The notes beneath the pieces were generated by a model, which saw only the letters and a list, made by a program, of their open reading frames with translations, was not told the origin of the DNA and made no database searches. From an uncultured Ectothiorhodospiraceae bacterium (lineage in GTDB: Bacteria; Pseudomonadota; Gammaproteobacteria; UBA9214): a stretch of DNA of 64,000 nt. Location: the NCBI GenBank assembly GCA_947258545.1, contig CAMYJI010000006.1, positions 25,943-89,942 on the forward strand. The letters run 5' to 3'. The translations under genes were made by a program, and so were the position numbers. Shown here piece after piece: positions 54,743 to 63,897 of this stretch (positions are counted from its first letter, which is position 1; every line of letters starts with the position of its first letter).

Positions 54743-56053
54743 TCACCCCGTAGTCCTTTCAACCAGCAACGCGCCACCCTGGCCACCGCCGATGCACAGA
54801 CTGGCCATGCCGCGGTGTGCGTTTTCGCGTTCCAGTACGCGTAACAGGTGCAGCACGATGCGCGCCCCGCTGGCACCAACCGGGTGGCCGATGCTGACGC
54901 CGCCGCCGTCCACGTTCAGGCGTGCTTCATCGATGGGGGTGAACGGGGTGTCGCGTTCGAGTTCGGTGCGGCAGAAATCGGCATCCTGCCAGGCGGCGAG
55001 ACAGGCCAGTACCTGGGCGGCGAAGGCCTCGTTGATCTCCCAGTAGTCGATGTCCGGGCTGTCGAGGCCCTGGCGCATCAGTATCGGTGCCATGGCATAC
55101 GCCGGCCCAAGCCCCATCTGGGCGGGGTCCAGTCCGGCCCACTGGCTGTCGATGAGCCGGCCAAGCACCGGCAGGTCGTAATGCGCCACCGTGTCCTCCG
55201 AGGCGAGCAGCAGCCAGGCCGCGCCGTCGGTGACCTGGGCACTGTTGCCCGCGGTCACGTTGCCGTCCGGGCGGTCGAATACGGGTTTGAGTTTTGCCAG
55301 CTGTTCCAGGCTGGAGTCGGCGCGCACCCCGTCGTCGTGATCGTAGTACTTGCCGCGGCTGTCGTAGATCACCTCGATCTCGTCGAGGTGGCCGGCCCGG
55401 TGCCCGGCGTCCAGGCGCTGGTGGCTGCGCAGGGCGAAGGCATCCATTTGATCCCGGGAGATCCCGAAGCGGTGTGCGAGGATCTCGGCCGTCTGTCCCA
55501 TGGAGAGTCCCACCACTGGATCGGTCAGGCCGCGCAGCAGGGCGATGACCGGCCTCAGGTAGGCGGGCTTGAGCCCGGCCAGGGCCTTGAGACGGGCCCC
55601 GACGCTGCGTGCGCGGTTCCAGCCGGCCAGCCAGTTGACCATGGCGCTGCCGAGCAGGATGGGTGCATGGCTCATGCACTCCACACCGCCGGCCAGCACC
55701 AGTCCGGATCGACCGCTGGCGATGTTCTGCGCGGCGCTATCGATGGACTGCAGGCCGGAGGCGCAATTGCGCTGCACCGTCCAGGCCGGTACGCGTTCAC
55801 CGCAACCCAGCCGCAGGGCGGAAACCCGGCCGATGTTCGCTTCGTCGGGTCCGGGCATGACGCAACCGAGGATGACCTCGTCCAGGTCGGTAGGGGCGAA
55901 GGGCTGGCGTGCCAGCAAGGGACGTGCCGCGTCGACCGCGAGGTTGGCCGCGGCAAAGGCACCGGGTTTCCCGCGGGCCTTGAGGAACGGTGTACGGCTG
56001 CCATCAACGACCAGGACCGGCCGGCCACCCCATCCGACTTGTTGTGCCCCCAT
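54743..56053 (-). CDS. fadI: acetyl-CoA C-acyltransferase (thiolase, FadI-like)
   Basis: The 436-residue thiolase carries out the final cleavage of beta-oxidation. It has nucleophile Cys in VQRNCASGLQSI, the His in IGHPVGASGARI and the ending CIGGGQGGALL with the second catalytic Cys. At 436 residues it matches FadI (about 436) rather than FadA (about 390). It begins 2 bases after the acyl-CoA dehydrogenase stop. Confidence 0.92.
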   Translation of the reverse strand: MGAQQVGWGGRPVLVVDGSRTPFLKARGKPGAFAAANLAVDAARPLLARQPFAPTDLDEVILGCVMPGPDEANIGRVSALRLGCGERVPAWTVQRNCASGLQSIDSAAQNIASGRSGLVLAGGVECMSHAPILLGSAMVNWLAGWNRARSVGARLKALAGLKPAYLRPVIALLRGLTDPVVGLSMGQTAEILAHRFGISRDQMDAFALRSHQRLDAGHRAGHLDEIEVIYDSRGKYYDHDDGVRADSSLEQLAKLKPVFDRPDGNVTAGNSAQVTDGAAWLLLASEDTVAHYDLPVLGRLIDSQWAGLDPAQMGLGPAYAMAPILMRQGLDSPDIDYWEINEAFAAQVLACLAAWQDADFCRTELERDTPFTPIDEARLNVDGGGVSIGHPVGASGARIVLHLLRVLERENAHRGMASLCIGGGQGGALLVERTTG

Positions 56054-56055
56054 TA

Positions 56056-58482
56056 CTAGCGCTCCCTGGCCAGGTATCCCGGCGCAAAGTCATCGACCTG
56101 GATCACCTCCGTGCGCGCCGCGATGGCGGCATGGATACCGGCCGCTTCATGTTCCGTGATGACACCGGCTTCCAGACCGGCGTCGATGTAATCCTCCGGG
56201 TCGCCCTTGGGCAGGGTGCCGGCACGCATTGCCTCGCGCAGTTTTCGTAATGCCGGCTCGGCTGCCGTGTTCAGTATCAGCGCATCATCAAGCTGCCCAA
56301 GTGGCTGGTTTTTATCAGCCGGAATATACACACCTTCGGTCAGGCGGTCACGCAGCGGGGACGGGCTCAGGATGAGGTCTGCGACCTGGTGACTGAGTGC
56401 ATCACTCGGACGCCGGTAGGTCTTGCCGGCCGGGAACGTCAGGGTACGCGTCAGCGCGGCGATGAAACGGTTGGGAAAGTTATTCAATACCTCGTTGAGA
56501 CGTACCTGGATGTTGTAGAGCAGGGAATCACAGGCCCATTCCAGCAGCGGCAATTCATTATCCGGTGAACCGTTGTCATAGTGATGTTTGAGTACCGCAC
56601 TGCCCAGGTAGAGGTCGCTCAGGACATCACCGAGGCGCCCGGAGAGCGATTCCTTGCGTTTCAGTCCGCCGCCCAGTGATAGCAGCGTCATCTCGGTGGT
56701 GACGGCAAAGGCTAGACTCATGCGCGTGAACTGCCGGTAGTAGTGGCCGCGGCGGCCATGCTGCGGCGATCCCAGCAGGCGGCCATTACTTATGCCGTGG
56801 AACAGGCAGCGCGTGATATTACTCATTGCCAGGCTGCCGTGCCCGAACAGGGCGTCATCGAAGGCCACGACGTCTCGCCCGGCGGTCGCCTCCATTTCCT
56901 TGAACAGGAAGGGGTGGCAGCGGATCGCCCCCTGGCCGAAGATGATGAGGTTGCGAGTGAGAATATTGGCGCCCTCGACGGTGATTCCGATCGGCAAGGC
57001 CTGGTAGGCACGCGCCACGAAGTTTCGCGGGCCCATGCTGATGCCGCGCCCGCCCAGTATATCCATGGCGTCATTCACGACCATGCGCATGCGTTCGGTC
57101 AGCTGGTACTTGACGATGGCCGAGGCCACGGAGGGGTCTTCGCCGGAATCGATGGCGGCGGTGGTGAAGCCGCGTGCGGCATTCATGATGTAGGTATTGC
57201 CGGCAATACGTGCCAGCACCTCGCTGATCCCCTCGAACTTGCCTATGGGCACCTTGAACTGTTTTCTCACGGCTGCATAGGCGCCGATCGCGCGGCTCAT
57301 CTTCTGGCCGGAGGCCGTGCTCAAGGCGGGCAGGGAGATGGCGCGGCCGTCGGACAGGCAGTTCATCAGCATCCGCCAGCCCTGGCCGACGTATTCCTGG
57401 TCGCCGATCACCCAGTCCATCGGAATGAACACATCCCTGCCGCGGTTTGGCCCGTTCATGAAGGACTGATTCATGGGGAAATGCCGCTTGCCGATCTCGA
57501 TGCCCTGTGTATCCGTCGGGATCAGTGCCAGCGTAATGCCGATGTCTTCTTCTTCGCTCAGCAGGTGGTCGGGATCATACAGGCGAAAGGCAAGGCCCAG
57601 CAGTGTCGCCACCGGACCGAGGGTGATGTAGCGTTTCTCCCAGTTCAGGCGGATACCCAGGACATCCGGCTCGCCGTTGAATGCCTGGCGGCAGACGACA
57701 CCGTTATCGGGCATGGAGGCGGCGTCGCTGCCGGCCTCCGGCCCGGTCAGGGCGAAACACGGGATCTCTGTGCCATTGGCAAGGCGGGGCAGATAATGGT
57801 CCTTCTGTTCATCGGTGCCGTAGGTGAGCAGCAGCTTGGCCGGGCCAAGGGAGTTCGGCACCATCACGGTCACTCCGGCGGAGATGCTGACACTGGCAAT
57901 CTTCATCACCACGACGGAATGGGCGTTGGCGGAGAATTCCAGGCCGCCGTACTGCTTCGGAATTATCATGCCGAAGAAGCCCTGGCGCTTCATGAACTCC
58001 CAGGTCCCCTCGTTCAGGTCGCGCAATTCCTCGGTGATCTCCCAGTCGTTGATCATGGCGCAGAGTTCTTTCACCGGCCCGTCGATAAAGGCCTGCTCTT
58101 CCCCTGAGAGTTGCGGGGCGGGGAAGCCGAGCAGGCGATGCCAGTCCGGCTGCCCGCTGAAGATCTCCGCCTCCCACCACACGGTGCCGGCCTCCAGGGC
58201 CTCGCGTTCTGTGTCCGACATGGCTGGCATGAGTTTGGTGAACAATGACAGCAGGGGAGCGCTGACCAGGCGCAGACGCAGGGCGGGCAGGGTCAACAGG
58301 GCGGCAATCGGGATAAAGACCAGCCAGGCGACCAGCAGCGCCCAGATGGGTGGCGTATGGAACAGGCTCCAGAAGACGAGCCCGGCACCCAACAGGCCGA
58401 CCCACAGGTAACGCGAGGCCTGGCGTGCCATCAGAAATCCGATGACGATCAGGGCAACAAGTATCTCGATCACGGTGACCAT
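56056..58482 (-). CDS. fadE: acyl-CoA dehydrogenase FadE
   Basis: FadE performs the first, FAD-dependent step of beta-oxidation at the inner membrane. The 808-residue protein has two N-terminal hydrophobic segments (about 5-20 and 26-65) then the acyl-CoA dehydrogenase domain with FALTGPEAGSDAASMPD and GGRGISMGPRNFVARAYQALPIGITVEGANI. The long C-terminal part is typical of the FadE family (about 800). It is the first gene of the operon. Confidence 0.95.
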   Translation of the reverse strand: MVTVIEILVALIVIGFLMARQASRYLWVGLLGAGLVFWSLFHTPPIWALLVAWLVFIPIAALLTLPALRLRLVSAPLLSLFTKLMPAMSDTEREALEAGTVWWEAEIFSGQPDWHRLLGFPAPQLSGEEQAFIDGPVKELCAMINDWEITEELRDLNEGTWEFMKRQGFFGMIIPKQYGGLEFSANAHSVVVMKIASVSISAGVTVMVPNSLGPAKLLLTYGTDEQKDHYLPRLANGTEIPCFALTGPEAGSDAASMPDNGVVCRQAFNGEPDVLGIRLNWEKRYITLGPVATLLGLAFRLYDPDHLLSEEEDIGITLALIPTDTQGIEIGKRHFPMNQSFMNGPNRGRDVFIPMDWVIGDQEYVGQGWRMLMNCLSDGRAISLPALSTASGQKMSRAIGAYAAVRKQFKVPIGKFEGISEVLARIAGNTYIMNAARGFTTAAIDSGEDPSVASAIVKYQLTERMRMVVNDAMDILGGRGISMGPRNFVARAYQALPIGITVEGANILTRNLIIFGQGAIRCHPFLFKEMEATAGRDVVAFDDALFGHGSLAMSNITRCLFHGISNGRLLGSPQHGRRGHYYRQFTRMSLAFAVTTEMTLLSLGGGLKRKESLSGRLGDVLSDLYLGSAVLKHHYDNGSPDNELPLLEWACDSLLYNIQVRLNEVLNNFPNRFIAALTRTLTFPAGKTYRRPSDALSHQVADLILSPSPLRDRLTEGVYIPADKNQPLGQLDDALILNTAAEPALRKLREAMRAGTLPKGDPEDYIDAGLEAGVITEHEAAGIHAAIAARTEVIQVDDFAPGYLARER

Positions 58483-58611
58483 GTCAGCAGTCCTTTCTCA
58501 GTTGACTTAAAGTATCACACTTGTTGATATGCCTGCCGTTGCGTCTTTTCGCAGCGGCGGATTAATGATTGCAGGCAGCCACATAATAGACATCTTTAAC
58601 ATATCCGGGTT

Positions 58612-59778
58612 TCAATTGTCGTGACCGGGTTTGTACGCTGTGTTATTTATTGCGCCTTTCCAGTCGTCCAGCAGGCCCAGGGCCTGGTCGAGTTTCTCCC
58701 GGGGCGTATAGAAGTGCGGTGAGAAACGCACGCCGCCGGCACGCACGGCGCACAGCACGTTGCATTCAACCAGTCGTGCATAGAGTGCTTCAGGCGTGTC
58801 ATTCAGAGGCGCGAAGTTGACGATACCTGCGTGCCGGGCGGCCTCCTGTGGAGTGATCAATCGATAGCCGTCGCGTTGGTTCAACTGTTCGATCAGGTAG
58901 GCGCTGTTTTCCATGACCAGTTTTTCGATCGTTGGCATGCCGACCCCGTGAATCAGTGACAGGCTGGCATGCAAGGCATGCACACCGGTCATGTTGGGGC
59001 TGCCGCACTCGAAGCGCCGGGCGCTGGCAGCAACTTCCCAGTCGCGGCGATCAAAGTTGCCCGGGTCCGCGACCATGTGCCAGCCGTATTGCTTCAGGTC
59101 CAGCCGCTCTATCACTTCGCTGCGGCAAAAGAACGGGGAGATGCCTTCCGGTCCCAGCATCCACTTGTGGGCGTCGGCCATGACGAAGTCCGCCTGGCAG
59201 GCCTGTACGTCAAAATCGATCGCCCCGAGACTCTGGATAGCGTCCACGCAGAACAGGATGCCGCGCTCATGGCAGCGGGCACCGATGCGTTCCAGATCGA
59301 GTCTCAGTCCAGTCCCGTACTGAACCGAACTGACGGCGACCAGGCGGGTGTGCTTATCGATGCAGGCCAGGACGGCCGCCTCGGGCGAATCCCCCCGGTC
59401 CAGGTCGGCAGGGCGGGTCTCGACGCCGTATTTACCGAGTGATTCCCAGACGATCCGGTTGGAGGGGAATTCCTGGCCGGTGATCACGACATTCTCGCCA
59501 CGCTGCCAGGGCAGGCCGTAGGCGACCGTGGAGAGGGCCTCGGAGGTGTTTTTCAACAGGGCGATTTCGTCGGGGGAGCGTGCATTGATGAGCTGCTGCA
59601 GCAGTTCCTTCAGACCCTGCTCGGTGTTTACCCAGTCCAGGTAGTGCCGGGAACCCAGCGACGCATTCTCATCGGCAAACGCCTTGACGGCTGCGACCGT
59701 GCAGCGGGGCCATGGGGCAACGGCCGCATGATTGAGATGGATGATCGACTCATCCAGGCAGAATTCGGACTCGAACAT
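58612..59778 (-). CDS. class V aminotransferase (cysteine desulfurase/epimerase-like)
   Basis: The 388-residue PLP enzyme begins MFESEFCLDESIIHLNHAAVAP and has the PLP-Lys in MADAHKWMLGPEGISPFF, with AVSSVQYGTGLRLDL and FCVDAIQSLGAIDFDV upstream. Motifs resemble the isopenicillin-N epimerase/cysteine desulfurase-like branch. No clear catalytic Cys loop of IscS/SufS was found, so desulfurase activity is uncertain. I chose ATG at 59778; the longer frame to 60060 is antisense to the next gene. The substrate is unknown. Confidence 0.85.
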   Translation of the reverse strand: MFESEFCLDESIIHLNHAAVAPWPRCTVAAVKAFADENASLGSRHYLDWVNTEQGLKELLQQLINARSPDEIALLKNTSEALSTVAYGLPWQRGENVVITGQEFPSNRIVWESLGKYGVETRPADLDRGDSPEAAVLACIDKHTRLVAVSSVQYGTGLRLDLERIGARCHERGILFCVDAIQSLGAIDFDVQACQADFVMADAHKWMLGPEGISPFFCRSEVIERLDLKQYGWHMVADPGNFDRRDWEVAASARRFECGSPNMTGVHALHASLSLIHGVGMPTIEKLVMENSAYLIEQLNQRDGYRLITPQEAARHAGIVNFAPLNDTPEALYARLVECNVLCAVRAGGVRFSPHFYTPREKLDQALGLLDDWKGAINNTAYKPGHDN

Positions 59779-59878
59779 GACGCGTTTATCCCTTACTGTA
59801 AGGCTTCTTAACTGTTCTGATTGCTGGTTATATAATGTCACGTCTGTTATACCACTGCGCGGGCAGTGTTCGCACATC

Positions 59879-60451
59879 ATGGAAATTATTAAATACAGGC
59901 AACCGGGTTGGTTTATCGCCGCAGTCGTCCAGTTACTGTGGCTGCTGGCAGTCCCGGTGCTGGCTGACGAAGAAATCCGGGTGCTGGTGGACACCGATAG
60001 CCGGAGCCTGAGTGTGCTGCAGGGGGGGAGGGTGGTGGACCGCTTCGAGGACATCGCCATCGGCCGCTATGGCACGACCTGGTTCAAGCGTATGGGAGAC
60101 AACATGACCCCGCTGGGCCGGTTCTCCATCCGGCGCATTACCACGGACACCCGCTATCACCGTTTCATGGGGCTTGACTACCCCGACCTCGAGGCGGCCA
60201 GCCGCGCCCTGGAGGAAGGAGCCATCAGCGATGACCAGTGGCGCGCAATACGGCGCGCCTCCCGGGCAGGCGAGACCCCGCCGCAGACTACCGCGCTGGG
60301 CGGTTATATCGGCATCCACGGGATCGGGGCAGGGGACCCGCAGTTGCATGAACAATTCAACTGGACCAATGGCTGTGTCGCCCTCAGCAATGCACAGATC
60401 GACCGCCTGAACCGCTGGGTACGCATCGGGACACCAGTCGAGATACGCTAG
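59879..60451 (+). CDS. L,D-transpeptidase, short form
   Basis: The 190-residue product has a signal peptide (about 1-29, ending VLADEE) and a YkuD domain with GIHGIGAGDPQ and the catalytic Cys in WTNGCVALSN. The residue before Gly-Cys is Asn, not the usual His, as in several YkuD members. These enzymes form 3-3 peptidoglycan links or attach lipoproteins. It lies divergent from the aminotransferase and next to a Braun-type lipoprotein gene. Confidence 0.86.
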   Translation: MEIIKYRQPGWFIAAVVQLLWLLAVPVLADEEIRVLVDTDSRSLSVLQGGRVVDRFEDIAIGRYGTTWFKRMGDNMTPLGRFSIRRITTDTRYHRFMGLDYPDLEAASRALEEGAISDDQWRAIRRASRAGETPPQTTALGGYIGIHGIGAGDPQLHEQFNWTNGCVALSNAQIDRLNRWVRIGTPVEIR

Positions 60452-60552
60452 TCCTGAAACCGCGGTAATTTCTGTTCCCTGCCGGCCGCTGAATCAGGTA
60501 GCATTGCGTCGTGCTAAATCAGTCAATGGATCACCTGCTACGGAGGAAGGTA

Positions 60553-60855
60553 ATGATGGAAACCAAGATGACTCAAACACGTCGCCTGCTGGCCCTGGCC
60601 GCAGTGGCGGCAATCTATACCGGTGTCAGTGGCTGTGCCTCGACTGGTGAGCTCGCCAGCCTGAAAAGCCAGATCGACCAGGCCAGTGCGGACGCCGCGG
60701 CTGCCAAGGCGGAGGCCGCCGCTGCATCCCGCGCTGCGGCCGAGGCCAGGTCCATGGCGGAGCAGGCGAACAATACCGCCAACTCGGCCATGAGCCTATC
60801 GCAGGAAACCGACACCAAGATCGACCGCATGTTCAAGAAGGCGATGTATAAATAG
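60553..60855 (+). CDS. Lpp/OprI-like alanine-zipper lipoprotein
   Basis: The 100-residue product has a lipoprotein signal with Cys28 in YTGVSGCAS, then a long Ala-rich coiled coil with heptad-like spacing (about 45-90), ending KKAMYK. The C-terminal Tyr-Lys is like Braun's lipoprotein, whose last Lys is joined to peptidoglycan. It is flanked on both sides by L,D-transpeptidase genes, the enzymes that make this bond. The start follows GGAGGAAGG; ATG at 60556 is equally possible. Confidence 0.85.
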   Translation: MMETKMTQTRRLLALAAVAAIYTGVSGCASTGELASLKSQIDQASADAAAAKAEAAAASRAAAEARSMAEQANNTANSAMSLSQETDTKIDRMFKKAMYK

Positions 60856-60935
60856 TAAGCTCGCCTCCCGCCTGCCGGTGCGAGTTTTCCATGTACCGAG
60901 AGAGGCGGGGACGTCCCGATACGTAACAGTGACAA

Positions 60936-60959
60936 GGCCCCGGCGGGGCCTTTTTTTTT
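60936..60959 (+). terminator. intrinsic terminator after the lipoprotein gene
   Basis: A 6-bp GC stem (GGCCCC with GGGGCC), a 3-base loop and nine T form a strong terminator about 80 bases past the stop. Confidence 0.9.
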
Positions 60960-60968
60960 GCATGCTTG

Positions 60969-61949
60969 CTATCGTGAGATCAGCACCGGGATACCGTTCT
61001 GTTCTTCAATGGCAACACGGATGGCGCGGCCACTGAGTGCAACTCGGTGGTCCGTTCCGGATTCGGCGATGGCGTCGGCAATCACATTGAGCACCATTTG
61101 CATAAAGTCGCTGTATTTGTCCCGGTCCTCATCCATGTACGGGTGCACCTCGAGGAACAGGGCCCCGGCCAGCCAGCCCACCTTGACCGGCTGATTCACG
61201 ATCTGCACCGGTGTCCCCACGGGTATCTTGTCGAACAGCGTCTCGATGTCCTCGGGATACATGCGTACGCAACCGTGGGTGACCCGCATCCCGACACCGT
61301 AGGGCTTGTTGGTGCTGTGAATCAGGTACCCGGGCAGTCCCAGCCGCATGGCATAGCGTCCCAGCGGGTTGTCCGGCCCGGCGGGGACGACATCGGGGAG
61401 CACGTCGCCATCCGCCAGGGCCTCATCCTTGAGTGACTGGGGAGGACGCCAGGAGGGATCCTTTTGCTTGCTGGCGATGGTGGTGGTGCCCAGCGGGGTC
61501 TCCCAGTCCATCCGGCCGACACTCACCGGATGGGTGATCATCACGGCAGGTTGGGTCTCGACCAGGTCCGGGAAGTAATACAGGCGCATCTCCGGCAGGT
61601 TGAGTATCAGGCCACGGCGTTCGGCCCTGGGAATAATGAAACGGCGCGGCAGGACGACCACCGAGTTTTCCTTCGGCAACCAGCGGTCCACCTCGGAATT
61701 GGCCAGCAGGATTTCCTGTTGACCGAGATCGAAGTCGCGCGCCAGGTCCAGCAAGGTTTCATCGCGGTGCGCCGTGATGTGCTGCAGTTGTCCCACCACG
61801 TCGACATCGGCGGGCGGCAGCACGAAGGTGTCTGCCCGGACAGGCTGGGTAGCAAACAGTGTGGCAAACGCCATTATGAGCCATTGCTGTTTCACAAAAC
61901 GGGGCCGTATCGTTACTGGAAGGGCTTCAGGGCACTGCGACGGTAACAT
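60969..61949 (-). CDS. L,D-transpeptidase ErfK/YbiS-like
   Basis: The 326-residue protein has an N-terminal signal region (cleavage likely near QPVRADTF, about residue 38), a LysM-like stretch (HITAHRDETLLDLARDFDLGQQEIL), and a YkuD domain with IHSTNKPYGVGMRVTHGCVRMYPEDIE, the canonical SHGCxR site with its catalytic Cys. Such enzymes join Lpp to peptidoglycan. It is convergent with the lipoprotein gene. An alternative start a little downstream is possible. Confidence 0.92.
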   Translation of the reverse strand: MLPSQCPEALPVTIRPRFVKQQWLIMAFATLFATQPVRADTFVLPPADVDVVGQLQHITAHRDETLLDLARDFDLGQQEILLANSEVDRWLPKENSVVVLPRRFIIPRAERRGLILNLPEMRLYYFPDLVETQPAVMITHPVSVGRMDWETPLGTTTIASKQKDPSWRPPQSLKDEALADGDVLPDVVPAGPDNPLGRYAMRLGLPGYLIHSTNKPYGVGMRVTHGCVRMYPEDIETLFDKIPVGTPVQIVNQPVKVGWLAGALFLEVHPYMDEDRDKYSDFMQMVLNVIADAIAESGTDHRVALSGRAIRVAIEEQNGIPVLISR

Positions 61950-62260
61950 GGGTCGGCGTATCTATTCGTTTGTATAGCGTATACAACGGTTGTTTAAAAT
62001 ATCAGAATTACAGCAATAATAACATATAGTTATATGCTTTATACCATCTACTTTTTTTGGGTTTGCTATCGACTTCAGAAGCACATTAGAAGTAAAAGCT
62101 GAATGTCTGGAAGCAATTCTAAAAAACTTTAAGACAAGGATGATGAGACTGAGATCACATCAGTCGACGAGATTTTCCCTTAGCCTGTACCAATCGACCT
62201 GCGCAGTAGACGGGCGATATACGCGTTTTTTGGTTACTTTTTTATACTGGAGATATACAC
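61950..62260. other. 311-bp AT-rich divergent region
   Basis: Between the two divergent genes the sequence is AT-rich, with GTATA...TATAC (61972-61983) as a short palindrome. No gene or clear promoter is seen. Confidence 0.5.
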
Positions 62261-62593
62261 ATGATGAATAAACTTATTGTAGCTTTATGCGCTGTAGTTA
62301 TGTTGGGATCTGCGGGCTCTGTGCTAGCCAAGGACCACAAGGCCAAGGCCAGCATATGCCACAATGGCTCCACCTATAATTCGGAAACTATGGTGGAGGA
62401 TGATATTTCCTTTGTCATCACCATTGCTGGAAAAGAAATTGCAAAGGCTGTGGATAAGCATGTGGCTAATCATGGTGATTCAGAGACGTACGTGGATCTC
62501 GGGCCAGGTGAAGAATGTGAGCTTGTTGATGACGGCACGGGCACGATGATAGTAGAGTGTAATGAGATTATGCTTTGCGAACCCGCTCTCTAA
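62261..62593 (+). CDS. small exported protein with CHNG...HGD pattern
   Basis: The 110-residue product has a signal peptide (about 1-23, ending VLAKD) and an acidic body. It carries ICHNGSTY near 32-39 and KHVANHGD near 66-73, a CHNG/HxxHGD spacing like a short repeat seen in many exported bacterial proteins. It ends ECNEIMLCEPAL, with four Cys in the mature part. The start follows CTGGAGAT. Function is unknown. Confidence 0.7.
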   Translation: MMNKLIVALCAVVMLGSAGSVLAKDHKAKASICHNGSTYNSETMVEDDISFVITIAGKEIAKAVDKHVANHGDSETYVDLGPGEECELVDDGTGTMIVECNEIMLCEPAL

Positions 62594-63107
62594 GACATTT
62601 CATGCAACCAACCAGGGGCGGAAGCCTGCTGTCTTCCGCCCCTGACTCTTTGTAGCTAAGTATCCTGTGAGAACAAGTTGGGCCATTTAGCCTAAAACCA
62701 TTTAGCCTAAAACTATAAAAGACGCTGTTTTTATAAATTGGATTTATTAAAGTTGGTTCGGATAGATAAGGAAGTATCGGCAGAAAAGATTGGAAGGGGT
62801 ATGTGAATAAACGATCCGTAATGACGGGACATCTGAACCTGGCTGGATTGGAAGTTACTAGAAAGTACCATCGGGCTGGATCATATTAAGTTCGTATAAT
62901 GTATATTATGTTAAATAAGATATCTGTCTGGTCAGATATACCACGTTAAGGCCTCTTCCCGGGGCTTGTGCAAGAATTAGCGTACACATAGCGACAATAC
63001 CCAGGCCCAGGTTTGGAGCAGCTTGTTAGATGCATCCTACTGAACTTTCTCGTATTCACATTCGAGCTATTTTGTTTCTTCTTTTTCTCTGAGATGAATG
63101 AATTTAT
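62594..63107. other. 514-bp AT-rich region without a called gene
   Basis: A GC-rich hairpin (62613-62644, arms CAGGGGCGGAAG and CTTCCGCCCCTG) follows the small exported gene; it lacks a T run, so it is at most a weak terminator. A 15-base unit CCATTTAGCCTAAAA is repeated in tandem at 62683-62712. I see no other feature. Confidence 0.6.
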
Positions 63108-63395
63108 TTAATCAAGTAGAAATTGTAATCGTTCATCGGATTTTGATGGCGTAATTTCAAGAATCTCCGCGCTTACCACATTTTCAGCCACAAACGGATC
63201 ACCGCTTACTCTGATTTGAAGATCTGCTAGCGACGTATTGTGCGCTACAATCCCGCCGCCCAATTTAGGTTGGAGGCTACCGGCTATTAAAAACACGCCA
63301 TCATCAAAACCGCGTTTGATCCACTCGTTGTGACCTTCCATGAATTGACTGGCTTGACCTTTATTATCCGAAAACTTTAGTAGTACGATAAACAT
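63108..63395 (-). CDS. YciI-like protein
   Basis: The 95-residue product starts MFIVLLKFSDNKGQASQFMEGH and shows DDGVFLIAGSLQP, the pattern of the YCII-related fold, whose conserved His and Asp are thought to form an active site. Members are small enzymes or stress proteins of uncertain role. The gene is AT-rich compared with the rest of the window, which may reflect transfer. Confidence 0.75.
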   Translation of the reverse strand: MFIVLLKFSDNKGQASQFMEGHNEWIKRGFDDGVFLIAGSLQPKLGGGIVAHNTSLADLQIRVSGDPFVAENVVSAEILEITPSKSDERLQFLLD

Positions 63396-63408
63396 CTAAT
63401 TGAAATCA

Positions 63409-63493
63409 GGGACAGACCACGTTTTTCAACCTGATTTGGTAGGTCATCCGGGACTTCTTAAGTATACGGGTCACGAAAACGTGGCCTGTTCCC
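63409..63493. repeat. imperfect inverted repeat (GGGACAGACCACGTTTT type)
   Basis: GGGACAGACCACGTTTTT (63409-63426) is inverted at 63476-63493 with one indel and one mismatch. The GGGACA...TTTTT design resembles the element at 41329-41399. It lies between two minus-strand genes. Confidence 0.6.
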
Positions 63494-63510
63494 GTTTCCC
63501 TGCTGTTTTG

Positions 63511-63897
63511 CTATTCATCGGAACATTGGATTGTTTCACGGTTCCAGCTTTCTCCTCTATCTAGGCATTTATCCATTAATACAAAATGCCCAATATAGGG
63601 ACTAATAACCAATATTGCCCCTAATACAATAAAAGCGGCAGATCCTCTCGTTGATAGTGGAAATGTACGAATACCTTTAAATAAACCGATTCCGAAAGAT
63701 AAAGCAGCCAATGAAAATCCAAGATGTCCTAAAGCCCGGCGTGACCAGCCGAACGGGTATGGATTTGGCGGCCCTCCTGAAACCCAAGCACTATAAATCG
63801 CGCTATTTAGGTAGAGTAATGCCAAGATGATGAATGCGCTGAGCACTGTCCACCTTATGAGCTGTCGAGATACTGACAATTTCACAGTATTATTCAT
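63511..63897 (-). CDS. small integral membrane protein, unknown
   Basis: The 128-residue protein has about three hydrophobic helices (about 13-35, 53-73, 85-108) and ends with a short soluble tail containing DKCLDRGESWN and IQCSDE, which holds two Cys. I do not recognise a family. Codon use is AT-rich. It reads away from the window end. Confidence 0.65.
   Translation of the reverse strand: MNNTVKLSVSRQLIRWTVLSAFIILALLYLNSAIYSAWVSGGPPNPYPFGWSRRALGHLGFSLAALSFGIGLFKGIRTFPLSTRGSAAFIVLGAILVISPYIGHFVLMDKCLDRGESWNRETIQCSDE

Noticed and set aside
52767..55046. Plus-strand 759-residue frame
   Set aside because: Antisense to the fadJ-like and thiolase genes, which have complete active sites; long frames opposite GC-rich genes are common.
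56743..58107. Plus-strand 454-residue His-rich frame
   Set aside because: Antisense to fadE; His/Gly-rich composition is an antisense artefact.
58612..59778. IscS/SufS cysteine desulfurase
   Set aside because: Class V fold is clear, but I could not find the catalytic Cys loop and no Fe-S assembly genes are adjacent.
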